Assembly: GCF_019597925.1 (NCBI RefSeq)
Contig: NZ_CP080442.1
Coordinates: forward strand, 2,584,001-2,648,000
Source of the DNA: [Clostridium] scindens
Lineage (GTDB): Bacteria; Bacillota; Clostridia; Lachnospirales; Lachnospiraceae
Length of the DNA stretch: 64,000 nucleotides
Direction: 5' to 3'
Every line of letters starts with the position of its first letter. The stretch's first letter is position 1. The position numbers were made by a program, and so were the translations under genes. Below the pieces are notes generated by a model. It saw nothing but the letters and a program-made list of their open reading frames with translations. It did no database searches and was not told the origin of the DNA. This document shows positions 14,483 through 23,563 of the stretch, piece by piece.

Positions 14483-15997
14483 TTAATCCAAATCAATAAA
14501 ATCGACTTTAAATGTATCGTCTTCTTCCATATGACCCCGCTTCTTACTTGGCTGGCTGCTCAGCAATTCATCCAGGTCATCAATCAGTTCCTCAGATTCA
14601 TCGCTGTCATTATCAAATCCATAGTCTTCCTCATAATCCACTTCGTCATACTCTTCTTCGAGATCTGCTTCTTCTCCAAAATCGTCAAAGTCGTCATCCT
14701 CAAACTCCTCGAAATCGTCAAAGTCATCCTCGTCTTGAACCTTGGCCTTCTGAACAGGCTTTCTTACAGCAGGCTCGCCCTTTGCTGCAACCGCCTTTGC
14801 TTTCTTGCCTTTGCCCTTTGCAGGAACCGCTTCTTCCTCGTCCAGATCGATTCCATATTCATCATACAGGTCATCCAGTTCCAGATTGCGGTGGTGTAGT
14901 TTCACGCCGATTACAATCAATACCACAACCAATACAAGGAAGGCCGCGATCGCCACGATAACCAGAATGTCCAGAAAATCTTCAATAAACTGAAGGATCT
15001 TCCCCCAGAGTCCCTTTGCCGATGCCTTATCGGCTGTATCATCGGTACCGGAATGCTTCAGGTATCTCTGATAAGTCTTATCTACCGTATCATACTGGTA
15101 CAAGCCCTTCTGTCCATCTTTATTCAGGGCGTACATCACATAATACTCTGCATTATCCGTATCCTGCCATGCTGTAAAGTCCTTGCCATTCAAGGTAAAT
15201 GTAGTCTTCTGATACTGCTTTGGAAGTTTGACGCTTCCATCGTCTCTCAATAAGACGATATAACTCTCCTGAGATATCTCAATTTCTTCAAAAGGAGAGA
15301 AGGAGCCGTCATTGCTGTTATAGAGGAAAAAGTCGCCGTCTCCGCCATCTACCGGTACCAGATACATGGCCGACTCGCCGCTGGCTTCCTGGGTAACTAC
15401 CTGGCAAGTTGCGCCTTCGAATGTCGTCTCGCCTCTGACAAATCCTTCCGGGATCAATGCATCCGTAAAATCATTGCTGATCTTGTACTGTACGCCGTCA
15501 ACCTCAACCTGTGATCCATCGCCGGTCGGAGCCGCAGTTCCTTCATCCTCGTTCTGAATCAGGGATGGATCTCCAGGGCCAATGGTTACTGAAGAACTTC
15601 CCTTTGTAATCTGAAGCGCTCCGCCGGATGCATCCGTTCCGGAGGCATCTGATACCTCCACCTTCGCGGTTCCCTCTGCCAGCGCCTGGAAGGTTATCTT
15701 ATATTCCAGCGTGGTTCCGGAGCCGCTGCCCGAGATATTCAGGGTCCCATCGCCGCCGGATACGCTGTCTCCGCTGATGAATTTCAGCATGCTGGAGTCA
15801 TAAGTCAGTGTCGCATCCAGAGACTGAAGATTGGAAGATGATGTTAACTTTGCTGTTACTTCTACCTCTGCCCCTACCGTTGTAGAAGGGTCTGTAAATC
15901 GTAATTCCGCAGATGCCGCATGGACAATCATGGAAATGCACGGACTTAGCATGCACACCACAGCGAATGCCGCAAGTGCTTTCTTAATTCTCCTCAT
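14483..15997 (-). CDS. Cohesin-domain membrane protein with acidic cytoplasmic tail
   Basis: A protein of about 504 residues. An N-terminal signal peptide (MRRIKKALAAFAVVCML, cleavage after HAASA) precedes a cohesin-type beta-sandwich at about residues 28-145 (motifs VGAEVEVTAKLTSSSNLQSL and LTYDSSMLKFISGD). An extracellular middle region follows, then one membrane helix at about 340-365 and a cytoplasmic tail very rich in Asp and Glu with a Lys-rich patch. The start at 15997 has GAGG eight bases upstream; the longer frame lacks a site. Cohesin domains classically bind dockerins of cellulosomes, but isolated cohesin-like domains also occur in other surface proteins. The gene follows an LCP ligase by about 40 bases, which suggests a cell-envelope role. 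Function unknown. Confidence 0.75.
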   Translation of the reverse strand: MRRIKKALAAFAVVCMLSPCISMIVHAASAELRFTDPSTTVGAEVEVTAKLTSSSNLQSLDATLTYDSSMLKFISGDSVSGGDGTLNISGSGSGTTLEYKITFQALAEGTAKVEVSDASGTDASGGALQITKGSSSVTIGPGDPSLIQNEDEGTAAPTGDGSQVEVDGVQYKISNDFTDALIPEGFVRGETTFEGATCQVVTQEASGESAMYLVPVDGGDGDFFLYNSNDGSFSPFEEIEISQESYIVLLRDDGSVKLPKQYQKTTFTLNGKDFTAWQDTDNAEYYVMYALNKDGQKGLYQYDTVDKTYQRYLKHSGTDDTADKASAKGLWGKILQFIEDFLDILVIVAIAAFLVLVVVLIVIGVKLHHRNLELDDLYDEYGIDLDEEEAVPAKGKGKKAKAVAAKGEPAVRKPVQKAKVQDEDDFDDFEEFEDDDFDDFGEEADLEEEYDEVDYEEDYGFDNDSDESEELIDDLDELLSSQPSKKRGHMEEDDTFKVDFIDLD

Positions 15998-16038
15998 GTA
16001 TTCTACCTCGTTTTCTCTATACTCCATTTTATGATCAG

Positions 16039-17397
16039 CTATTGGGTGCCTGCATCCGGGGTGCCTTCCGACCCGCCGCCGGATGTCTCGCCTCCACTTC
16101 CGCCTCCGCCGCCATCATCTGGACCAGGCTGCGGCTGCGGGTCTGGCTCCGGCGTAGGGGTTGGCGTGGGCGTAGGAGTCGGCTGGCTGCTTCCGCCGCC
16201 ACTGGTGCCGCCACTCGTGCCGCCGGAAGATGGCGTCTTCGTTCCGCCACTGGTGCCGCCACCTGTATAACTTTCATCCGGCTGCTGCATGACTCCCTGG
16301 CTTGCTTCGTCCGTATCCGCCTGCCGGTCTCCGGCCTTAGCCACAATCTTTCCACTGATCGTATTCACCGTGGAGGACGGCGAATATGTATCGCCTTCTC
16401 CATAGAAGAATTTATGAAGCTGCTCCACATTCTTATCCAGCGTGACAGGAATGACGACGCTTCCAATGTTGGCCAGTGTATCCGTAGTCTTATCAAATGG
16501 AAAGCCGATGGTCTCTCCTAACTTATAATCAAATGCATCCTTTGCGTATTCCAATATCTCCGCTAATGTGAAATTCGTGGATACCTCAGGAAATACCTTG
16601 TCAATAATCTTATTAATCTGCGCAAGGCTGGCGCCCTGTAATTTTCCTACAATCTTCGTCAGCACATCCCTCTGACGTTCTGCCCGCTTGAAATCGTCGC
16701 CCGCGGTATAGCGGATCCTGGCATAGGCTGTCGCCTGGATGCCATTTAATGTCTGCAGTCCCGGCTCTGTAACCCCGGCCGATTCTTTGCCCGTCACACG
16801 CATGATTTCCATCGCATAGCCGCAGATATAAGGAATCTCTTCTTCCTGTACGTCAATCTCCACGCCTCCGACAGCGTCTATGACATCAATCAGGGAGTTA
16901 AAATTCACCGTAACATAATGCTCGATATCCATATCAAGATTCTTATTCAGCATAGCAATTGCCGCTTCCGGCCCGCCAAAAGAATAGGCTGCGTTCGCCT
17001 TGTTAAGCGTCCCGTCGCTTTGTTCTAAAAGCGTATCACGGTATACGGAAGAAATCTTCACTTCCATGGTCTCCCGGTTAAGGCTTGCGATCATGATCGT
17101 GTCGCTCCTTGTATCCTTCTCCAGTTCATTATCCCGTGAATCAACGCCGAACAACGCTACATTCAGATATCCGGTTCCCCTTTGCCTGGCTTCCTCGGAT
17201 ACATTAAGCGCCTCCGGATCCAGTTTCGTCGTCTCTATCTTGGAGAGTTTGCTGGCCAGAATCACCGCTCCGGCTGTGGCAACCAATGCTACCGTTCCAC
17301 CAAGAATGGCTCCAATCTTCTTACCCAACGACCAGGAAGCAAATCCACGCCTCTTGGATCTGCGCCCGCGTCTGTAATGTTTTCTCGTCTTTGCCAT
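16039..17397 (-). CDS. LytR-CpsA-Psr (LCP) family cell-wall glycopolymer ligase with Gly/Pro-rich tail
   Basis: LCP proteins transfer undecaprenyl-linked glycans (teichoic acid, capsule) to peptidoglycan on the outer face of the membrane. Seen in 452 residues: a basic N-terminus, one membrane anchor (about 26-48), an LCP domain (about 75-310) with NVALFGVDSRDNE, TRSDTIMIASLN, the Arg-rich GDDFKRAERQRDVLTKI and a VGGVEIDV core, then a low-complexity tail from about residue 345 made of Gly-Gly-Thr/Ser repeats, a Thr-Pro run and another Gly-rich block. The catalytic Arg and Asp residues of the family are present. The tail is disordered and probably spans the wall. It lies between the cohesin-domain gene and a glycosyltransferase. 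Confidence 0.92.
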   Translation of the reverse strand: MAKTRKHYRRGRRSKRRGFASWSLGKKIGAILGGTVALVATAGAVILASKLSKIETTKLDPEALNVSEEARQRGTGYLNVALFGVDSRDNELEKDTRSDTIMIASLNRETMEVKISSVYRDTLLEQSDGTLNKANAAYSFGGPEAAIAMLNKNLDMDIEHYVTVNFNSLIDVIDAVGGVEIDVQEEEIPYICGYAMEIMRVTGKESAGVTEPGLQTLNGIQATAYARIRYTAGDDFKRAERQRDVLTKIVGKLQGASLAQINKIIDKVFPEVSTNFTLAEILEYAKDAFDYKLGETIGFPFDKTTDTLANIGSVVIPVTLDKNVEQLHKFFYGEGDTYSPSSTVNTISGKIVAKAGDRQADTDEASQGVMQQPDESYTGGGTSGGTKTPSSGGTSGGTSGGGSSQPTPTPTPTPTPEPDPQPQPGPDDGGGGGSGGETSGGGSEGTPDAGTQ

Positions 17398-17495
17398 TAT
17401 CCAATATCCTTTCTTCTCACCTTGCTTATGATAACACCTTACACTATATTACCCTATTTCCTGCCAAACTTCAATTAAAAATCCAGGTTTTTCGC

Positions 17496-18428
17496 CTATT
17501 TGCCCCAATATGTCGTGCTCATGGAACACCACTTTACTACCCATTGAGGAAGTTTTCTATAATTTTGTCCTAATTTGTATCCCAGATACTTGCATCCGCT
17601 CTTATATACGAGAACTGGTATCAGATATGGCTTCCTGCTCTTTAACAGATATCCCATGGTATTCTTTACCAGCCGGATCCCCTCGCTCTCTGAGCGAACC
17701 TGGGAAAACACCTCCGGGTTATCCGCCTGAGACACTGCCAAGTCGAAGTTCCTGTGAAACTGCTGCAGTCCCGAATAATTATGGGAATGAATCACCCTGG
17801 CCTCCGCCGCATAGGCGACCTTATACCCTGCCTGAACCATTCGGCCCGCCAGAATCATGTCTTCATTAAAAATCGTTCTCCTTGAAAACCCTCCCAGCGC
17901 TTCATATACGTCCCTGCGGTACGCCGCGCAAACGTTGGAACAGAAAAAAGTTTTGATCCCCAGTTCCGGGATGTCTTCTCTTCCCTTGATCCGGCTTTCC
18001 TCCGGATAGTTGAACTTCCTTGTATATCGCTCTATGAAATCACAATCGCCAGCCGGAAGCTGCCGTGCGTAGGATACCCCCACAAGTTCCTCCCCCAGCG
18101 GCTCGATCAGGTTCTCGATCAGCCTGGAATCTGCCGGCATGGCATCCTGGGTCATGAAAACCACGATCTTGGCATCTGACATGGAAAAGCCCAGGTTCCT
18201 GGTAGCCCCATGGTCAAAGTCCTCCTGATCAATATGCGAGACGATGACTCCCGGGATATGCTCGACATCCTCGGGAAAACGATCTGATCGTGTATTAATG
18301 ACATAGATATGCCTGATGGGATAGTTCTGCTTTCCAAGCCTTTTCAACAGTTCTTCCAGCCTCCCATCCGGCCGGTAGGTTGGTATGACTACATCTACCC
18401 GCTCTGGATTATTCATCTTTTTGTTCAT
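17496..18428 (-). CDS. Family 2 glycosyltransferase, rhamnosyltransferase-like
   Basis: A GT-A fold glycosyltransferase of 310 residues with an N-terminal nucleotide-sugar domain. Motifs: VVIPTYRPDGRLEELLKRL, the metal-binding-type FMTQDAMPAD in place of a classic DxD, and FNEDMILAGRMVQAGYKVAYA near the acceptor site. The FMTQDAMPAD and SHNYSGLQQFHRNFDLAVSQ pattern is typical of dTDP-rhamnosyl transferases that work on wall polysaccharides; the rfb genes downstream would supply the donor. It overlaps the end of the upstream polymerase gene by 20 bases. Two ATGs (18428 and 18416) are possible starts. Confidence 0.85.
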   Translation of the reverse strand: MNKKMNNPERVDVVIPTYRPDGRLEELLKRLGKQNYPIRHIYVINTRSDRFPEDVEHIPGVIVSHIDQEDFDHGATRNLGFSMSDAKIVVFMTQDAMPADSRLIENLIEPLGEELVGVSYARQLPAGDCDFIERYTRKFNYPEESRIKGREDIPELGIKTFFCSNVCAAYRRDVYEALGGFSRRTIFNEDMILAGRMVQAGYKVAYAAEARVIHSHNYSGLQQFHRNFDLAVSQADNPEVFSQVRSESEGIRLVKNTMGYLLKSRKPYLIPVLVYKSGCKYLGYKLGQNYRKLPQWVVKWCSMSTTYWGK

Positions 18429-19734
18429 CCCTTTTCTTATTCTTATCGTATCCTACAAACCAGCACATCATTCCTGTAAGAATCAGCCAGAACCAAGTCG
18501 TAGGATTGCTGAACCAGGTGGTAAAAAATGCAAGCCCCAGATAGATCGCTATCTGCCCGTAGAACAGATAGGATACCGGGTTCTGGCTCTTCTTTACAAC
18601 GCTCATTAAAACCTTCGCAACCGCTCCTATAATCACCGCAAATATAAATACGCCGACAATTCCAAAGTCATAATAGGCATCATAGAACATGGTCAGCGTG
18701 GTCAGTTCCTTCTTCGTCAGAAAAATGGGGAAAGACACCAGCTGAGGATAGAGAAACTTTAACCCGGTCAGCGCAAAAAACGGGAACAGCATCTTTAATC
18801 CATAGGTATGCTCCGTCAACTGTGCTACCATGCAGTTAAAATTCTCAAAGTTATTGGCCACATACATGTAGGGCTGGGTGATAAAGATGGGCATCTTGCT
18901 ATATTTCATCTCGAATATGCTATTTAAGTATGTCACATCATGGTGGCGGAACACCGTCAGTATAATATATACAGGCACCAGCGCCACCAGAAGTATTACC
19001 ATCGTCCGAAGCCGGATCCTTTTATTTACCATGATATATGTAACTACCGCAAATCCTACGGCAAACAGAAGCTGGAATCTGGATACGCATAAGAACGGCA
19101 CTGCTACGGCCGTAAAGTTTGCCAGTACCAGTGCTGCTATTTTCTTCCATCCGATGTGTCTGCTCACTTTTAGGTACAGGATCGTGATGGCCGGTATCAG
19201 AATACAGCTGATGGTAAAATAGTGAACTCCTGATACATGGAAATATGAATAGGCATGAGGCTCGTCGGAGAATAGGGGGATAAATCCCACCTTAATCGCT
19301 TCGAAAACAAAACATGCGATCGAGACCGCCATCAGCCCTATAATGCAGAGGAATAGCCTTCCTGATTGGAATTCGTTCTTTTCCAGTTCCCGCTCTTCTA
19401 CCTTTCCATACTTCCGTCCCCATTCATATCCGATGCCAAAACCAATATAGATCAGGAAGAAACTCAGCCAGGTAATATACTGCCAGTCACTCTGCAGCTT
19501 GCTCAGCTGCATGCAGGCGATTCCCTGTCCGCCAACCCAGGCCAAAGTAAAAAGCGCCCGAAGCTCGACCAGGCTTCCGGTCTCCCTTACCCAGTGGACA
19601 TAAAGGTAGAGGGCCTCGCCCATCAGCAATATGCCTGACAGGTAATAAAGCCCTGCCAGGGAAGCAATATAACTGGCCAGAAACACCAGCATATATGTGC
19701 CATATTCCATTATAATGTTATTGCGCTCCCTCAT
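18409..19734 (-). CDS. Oligosaccharide repeat-unit polymerase (Wzy-like) membrane protein
   Basis: A polytopic membrane protein of 441 residues with about 10-12 hydrophobic helices and a large extracytoplasmic loop in the second half. That profile, a conserved-looking Arg in VSRFQLLFAVGF and the position in the cluster fit Wzy-type polymerases, which join lipid-linked repeat units outside the membrane. The first ATG (19734) has GAAGGAG nine bases upstream and overlaps the LCP gene's end by 17 bases, so translation is coupled. An alternative is an EpsG-like or O-antigen-ligase-type protein; sequence identity across such families is low, so the class rather than the exact role is supported. Confidence 0.75.
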   Translation of the reverse strand: MRERNNIIMEYGTYMLVFLASYIASLAGLYYLSGILLMGEALYLYVHWVRETGSLVELRALFTLAWVGGQGIACMQLSKLQSDWQYITWLSFFLIYIGFGIGYEWGRKYGKVEERELEKNEFQSGRLFLCIIGLMAVSIACFVFEAIKVGFIPLFSDEPHAYSYFHVSGVHYFTISCILIPAITILYLKVSRHIGWKKIAALVLANFTAVAVPFLCVSRFQLLFAVGFAVVTYIMVNKRIRLRTMVILLVALVPVYIILTVFRHHDVTYLNSIFEMKYSKMPIFITQPYMYVANNFENFNCMVAQLTEHTYGLKMLFPFFALTGLKFLYPQLVSFPIFLTKKELTTLTMFYDAYYDFGIVGVFIFAVIIGAVAKVLMSVVKKSQNPVSYLFYGQIAIYLGLAFFTTWFSNPTTWFWLILTGMMCWFVGYDKNKKRDEQKDE

Positions 19735-20848
19735 TGCTTATGTCTCCTTCAAACGTGGTATTCATCGCATCCGTATCTTCCGTAACTCCGGTAAGATAGA
19801 TGATGTCGTCATTAATCTGCGTTACCTTCTCCGATGGCTCGTAGGAATCCTCTTTAAACAGGTTCTGGTGAAGCTGCGTTACGTTATTGGCAAATCCGAT
19901 CGGCACGACATAAGAGCCTTCATGATTCCTTACGTCCTCCCTGGTGGTTACCTGATAAGGGAATCCACCGGTCTGCACGATATTATAATTCAAAGCGTTG
20001 GCTGCAAATCCCAGCAGATCCTGGGTGGAAAAACTGGTAGAGATCATCGGGAAGATCTCATCGATCATCTTGTTCAATGTCAGCAGGTTCGCCTTCTTAG
20101 CCTTTTCCGCCGTCTTCTCCAGAACGATTCGCTGGCGCTCCGTCCGCTTAAAGTCCATGCCCTCGGTATACCGGATTCTGGCGTAGGCCACTGCGTGCAC
20201 GCCGTCCACCTTCTGGGTTCCATCTTTTACTTCGATATCCTCCCAGTCCTTTCCAGCCACTTCCGCAGTCTCCACCGCATACTTGTTGCACCAGTCGGCC
20301 TCTTCCGCGGTCATATCCAGTTCCAGGCCGCCAAGCAGGTCGATGGTATTTACCAGCGCGGTAAAGTTCACGCTGACATAATTGTGGATGTCCAGGTCGA
20401 AATTCCGGTTCAGAAGACTGATCGCCTCTTCCGGGCCGCCCCGGTTATACGCCGAGTTGGCCTTCTCATATGTTCCGTCTTTCTGCTGAAGCAAGGTATC
20501 CCGGTAGATGGAGGTCAATGTCACATCGCTCGTATCATTGTTGATGCTTGCAATCATAATACAGTCGCTCTGTACCCCGCCGTCCAGTTCATCGTTTCTG
20601 GAATCCAGGCCGAACAGGGCGATATTCGTATACGGCCCGGTATCTTTATACGCCTCCAGGTTCTTGTCATTCAGGATATTAAAATCCAGCTTATCCAGTT
20701 TGAATATTCCGTAGGCCGTCACGCATAAGGCCGCCAGGATCAGCACCTCTGTAACCAGAAGGGCGATTCTCTTCCTGCGCCTCTTGCGCATTAATTTCTG
20801 TCTCTCTGCACGTGTCATTCTGTTCTTCATGCGCTTCTTTTTACTCAT
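19718..20848 (-). CDS. LytR-CpsA-Psr (LCP) family cell-wall glycopolymer ligase
   Basis: A second LCP protein, 376 residues, without the long tail of the one at 16039-17397. A strongly basic N-terminus (KKKRMKNRMTRAERQKLMRK) precedes one membrane helix (about 28-50). The LCP domain (about 75-310) contains NIALFGLDSRNDELDG, QSDCIMIASINNDTSDV, SAYNRGGPEEAISLLNRN and the Arg-rich GMDFKRTERQRIVLEKT segment, so the phosphate-binding arginines are present. It anchors a glycan to peptidoglycan in the family's known role. It sits between the priming transferase and the polymerase genes, placing it in the same export/anchoring line. Two LCP genes flanking one Wzy suggest partly redundant or sequential ligation. 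Confidence 0.92.
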   Translation of the reverse strand: MSKKKRMKNRMTRAERQKLMRKRRRKRIALLVTEVLILAALCVTAYGIFKLDKLDFNILNDKNLEAYKDTGPYTNIALFGLDSRNDELDGGVQSDCIMIASINNDTSDVTLTSIYRDTLLQQKDGTYEKANSAYNRGGPEEAISLLNRNFDLDIHNYVSVNFTALVNTIDLLGGLELDMTAEEADWCNKYAVETAEVAGKDWEDIEVKDGTQKVDGVHAVAYARIRYTEGMDFKRTERQRIVLEKTAEKAKKANLLTLNKMIDEIFPMISTSFSTQDLLGFAANALNYNIVQTGGFPYQVTTREDVRNHEGSYVVPIGFANNVTQLHQNLFKEDSYEPSEKVTQINDDIIYLTGVTEDTDAMNTTFEGDISNEGAQ

Positions 20849-20866
20849 ACGTATCTCCCTTGCGGA

Positions 20867-22270
20867 TTAATATGCGTTCTTGTTCACAAATCCCTTGAAA
20901 AATGTCAGAAATAAAATCTTAAAATCGAACCCCAACGTCCAGTTCTCAATATAGTACAGGTCATGCTCGATCCGTTTCCGAATTGACGTATCCCCCCGAA
21001 AACCATTGACCTGGGCCCATCCTGTCAGCCCCGGACGTACCTGGTGCTTCACCATATATCTGGGAATCTCTTCCCTGAATTTCTCCACAAACTGCGGACG
21101 CTCCGGTCTTGGCCCCACCAGGCTCATATCCCCTTTGAGCACGTTGAACAGTTGAGGAAGTTCATCTATACTCGTCTTGCGGATAAATTTTCCTATGGGC
21201 GTCACCCTGGGATCATTCTGCACCGTCCATTTTGCCTTCTCCGACGCCGCATCCTGCACTACCATGGAGCGGAACTTATACATAGGAAAAGGCTTATTCT
21301 GAAGGCCAATGCGCTCCTGTTTAAATATCAGAGGTCCAGGCGAAGTTGCCTTGATGATCACAGACACCACAGCCATAACCGGCGAAAATAGAATCAGCGC
21401 CACAATGGCACCAAATAAGTCCACGCAGCGCTTGGTAAACGCATTCAGCGCGTTGCTAAGCGGCACATGGCGGATATTGATGACCGGAAGGCCAAGAAGG
21501 TCTTCCGTATAAGGCTTGGTCGGTATAATATTGTTATAATCCGGGATGAACTTGGTATGCACGCCGGACTTCTCGCACATGCTTACGATATGCTCCAGCT
21601 TATGATATTCTGCCAGCCCCAGGGTAATGGCAATCTCGTCCAGCTTGTTCTCCGGCAGAATGATGGTCAGGTTTTCCACCCTTCCAAGCACCTTAATCCC
21701 CCGGTACTCCGTGCCTCTAGGCTTATTGTCCGCCAGAATTCCCCTGACGATATATCCCCATTCCGGATTAGACAGGATCCTGTCGATATACTGTTCGGCG
21801 GCACGGCTGTAGCCAATCAAAAGGATATGCTTCTGGTTGTACCCTTTCTTTCGCATATTCCGCAAACCTTCGCGGATAATATTGCGCACCGTCACCTCAG
21901 AAAAGACATTTACGCAGAAAAACACGAAAAACATCGTTCTGGAAAAATCAGACTGCTTCGTCAAATACAGAAACAGGATATACGCCATCAGGCCGATGGT
22001 ATTAGCCTGAACGATATGCCAGGCTTCATAACGCCTGCCCTGTACCCGCTTCGGCGTATATAACTGAAAGGCATAGTACAGGATCAGATATCCCGGCACG
22101 ATAATAAGCAACGCCTTCATGTACTCCTGCAAAGATAAGAACCAGGGATCCAGTTCAAAGATGCCGCTCTTGAACCTGAGGTACCACGCCGCTGTATATG
22201 AGAATATAATTACCAGCGCATCTATCACTACATGAAGTCTATTTAACAATTTCTGATTGTCCTTAATCAC
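20867..22270 (-). CDS. Polyprenyl glycosylphosphotransferase priming sugar transferase
   Basis: This enzyme starts repeat-unit assembly by moving a sugar-1-phosphate from a UDP-sugar to undecaprenyl phosphate. The N-terminal half holds four to five membrane helices, then a Rossmann-like segment (HILLIGYSRAAEQYIDRIL). The C-terminal catalytic domain has KRCVDLFGAIVALILFSPVM, the FKQERIGLQNKPFPMYKFRSM block, DELPQLFNVLKGDMSLVGPRP and a final TGWAQVNGFRG. These are the hallmarks of WbaP/CpsE-type enzymes. I start it at a GTG (22270) with GGTGGAG upstream, giving the common MIKDNQKLLNR beginning and 467 residues; an earlier GTG at 22324 is possible. First gene after promoter 22349-22377; glucose or galactose specificity cannot be read. 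Confidence 0.93.
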   Translation of the reverse strand: MIKDNQKLLNRLHVVIDALVIIFSYTAAWYLRFKSGIFELDPWFLSLQEYMKALLIIVPGYLILYYAFQLYTPKRVQGRRYEAWHIVQANTIGLMAYILFLYLTKQSDFSRTMFFVFFCVNVFSEVTVRNIIREGLRNMRKKGYNQKHILLIGYSRAAEQYIDRILSNPEWGYIVRGILADNKPRGTEYRGIKVLGRVENLTIILPENKLDEIAITLGLAEYHKLEHIVSMCEKSGVHTKFIPDYNNIIPTKPYTEDLLGLPVINIRHVPLSNALNAFTKRCVDLFGAIVALILFSPVMAVVSVIIKATSPGPLIFKQERIGLQNKPFPMYKFRSMVVQDAASEKAKWTVQNDPRVTPIGKFIRKTSIDELPQLFNVLKGDMSLVGPRPERPQFVEKFREEIPRYMVKHQVRPGLTGWAQVNGFRGDTSIRKRIEHDLYYIENWTLGFDFKILFLTFFKGFVNKNAY

Positions 22271-22348
22271 TTTTCTCCACCCGATTTTCACTAGATATTG
22301 TGGCCGCGCAGATGTCAATTCCACATCCGCTACTGGTCATTACACTTT

Positions 22349-22377
22349 ATAATACAATAATTTGCCAGAATCGACAA
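22349..22377 (-). promoter_or_regulatory. Promoter of the priming-transferase operon
   Basis: On the minus strand: TTGTCG -35 (22372-22377), 17-bp spacer, TATTAT -10 (22349-22354). It lies just before the priming transferase and, since the genes down to 14483 have short or no gaps, may drive the whole block including both LCP genes. Confidence 0.65.
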
Positions 22378-22427
22378 CCCGTTGCAGTACACTTTTTCTT
22401 AACATTTCTTTAATATCTCTGAAACAT

Positions 22428-23450
22428 TTACCGGTTTCCGGAAAGAATCTTCCATATTCCCGGCGTATATCTCGCCATAAAGCGACTTGTATAATAGCAG
22501 AATACGACGACCACGACAGGCAGGACCACAAAGAGAAGCATGCCGATATACATGCTGTCTCCTGCCATTTTATGGACGACTTTGTTGCCAAACTGGATGA
22601 TCATGAAATGCACCGCATAGATGTAAAAGGTATTCCCCATCCATTCTCTTGCCTGCGGCAGTCGGATCAGGCATAGCAGATACCAGATCAGCATGGCTCC
22701 GCTCAAATAATACAGCAAGGTCCAGTAAAGGCTCGGATGCTGCTGGAGCATGATAAAAGAAAGGACAGAGCAGATGCAAAGAACTGCCGCGATCGCCTTT
22801 TGATGCAGCCCCTCTTCGATCGTCTGCCTCCAATGCCTTCCGATATAGGCTCCTGCCATATAGATAAACAGCCAGTTCGCCATGGCAGACACCGTACCGC
22901 TGTAAGCATCCAGACATTGGCTGGACGCAACGAAGTATAAGATTATGATTCCCGCCAGTCCGGTCCATCTATTCCGAATGATCAGATAAATCAATGGACA
23001 TATGTAGATAAATACGATCAGAAACTGTAGAAACCAGAATACTGGATTATACGTATAAAACAAGAGGGCCTCCAGAATCTCTCGAAGATTCAAAGTAATC
23101 GCCTCATTTCCGAATATGCCGCTTAACACCGGAACCTTCGTCAGGACGTAATGTAAAAGGAAGTACAGCAGATTCCATACCCCAAAAGGAATCACGGTGC
23201 TGAAAAAACGGCTTTTCCACTTTGCCCCCAGTTTGTCCATCGTAAAATTCCGGTAGAACAGATATCCGGAGCAAAGGAAGAAGCCCGCGATAGCCAGTCT
23301 GGCAAATTTCTCCACCACAATGTATTCTATTGTATTTAGCATTTCCACGCGCTCCAGAAATATCCCTGAGTTCTCTGCATGAATCAAAATCACCAGGATA
23401 CACAGTATAAAGTTATAATATTTGATACGATTGCTGAATTCCTGCTTCAT
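22428..23450 (-). CDS. Acyltransferase 3 family membrane protein
   Basis: A 340-residue integral membrane acyltransferase (OafA/YrhL-like family), with about ten hydrophobic helices. The N-terminal FILCILVILIHAEN segment provides the family's conserved His, followed by an Arg-containing loop (KFARLAIAGFFLCSGYLFYRN). Such enzymes add acetyl or related groups to polysaccharides from the outer face. The gene is separated by 100 bases from the priming transferase and starts a divergent pair with the plus-strand glycosyltransferase. Acceptor unknown. Confidence 0.87.
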   Translation of the reverse strand: MKQEFSNRIKYYNFILCILVILIHAENSGIFLERVEMLNTIEYIVVEKFARLAIAGFFLCSGYLFYRNFTMDKLGAKWKSRFFSTVIPFGVWNLLYFLLHYVLTKVPVLSGIFGNEAITLNLREILEALLFYTYNPVFWFLQFLIVFIYICPLIYLIIRNRWTGLAGIIILYFVASSQCLDAYSGTVSAMANWLFIYMAGAYIGRHWRQTIEEGLHQKAIAAVLCICSVLSFIMLQQHPSLYWTLLYYLSGAMLIWYLLCLIRLPQAREWMGNTFYIYAVHFMIIQFGNKVVHKMAGDSMYIGMLLFVVLPVVVVVFCYYTSRFMARYTPGIWKILSGNR

Positions 23451-23494
23451 ATTTACTCCTATAAAAAGACATTCCTTTACAATACCGTAAGTTA

Positions 23495-23526
23495 ATATAG
23501 CATATATCCTGAAATTTTGCTATAAT
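23495..23526. promoter_or_regulatory. Divergent promoter region with extended -10 boxes
   Basis: Plus strand: TGCTATAAT extended -10 (23518-23526), transcribing the glycosyltransferase at 23564. On the minus strand a TATGCTATATT element (about 23495-23506) could serve the acyltransferase at 23450. Recognisable -35 boxes are weak in both directions. Confidence 0.5.
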
Positions 23527-23563
23527 AATGCAGTAATTGAAATTAAGGAATCGGAGTATGTAT

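Noticed and set aside
16031..16521. Plus-strand frames opposite the repetitive LCP tail
   Set aside because: They are mirror frames of the Gly/Thr/Pro repeats on the minus strand and lack a ribosome site and any protein-like pattern.
19697..20728. Long plus-strand open frame (343 codons)
   Set aside because: It is antisense to the LCP gene at 19718-20848, which has clear LCP motifs; the plus frame has no recognisable domain and is a by-product of that gene's codon use.
16039..20848. LCP proteins as LytR-type transcription regulators
   Set aside because: The name LytR is historical; the membrane anchor and LCP motifs point to glycopolymer ligases, with no DNA-binding domain.
22340..22591. 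83-codon minus-strand frame
   Set aside because: It overlaps the end of the acyltransferase gene in another frame, and its sequence does not look like a protein; the acyltransferase has clear family motifs.
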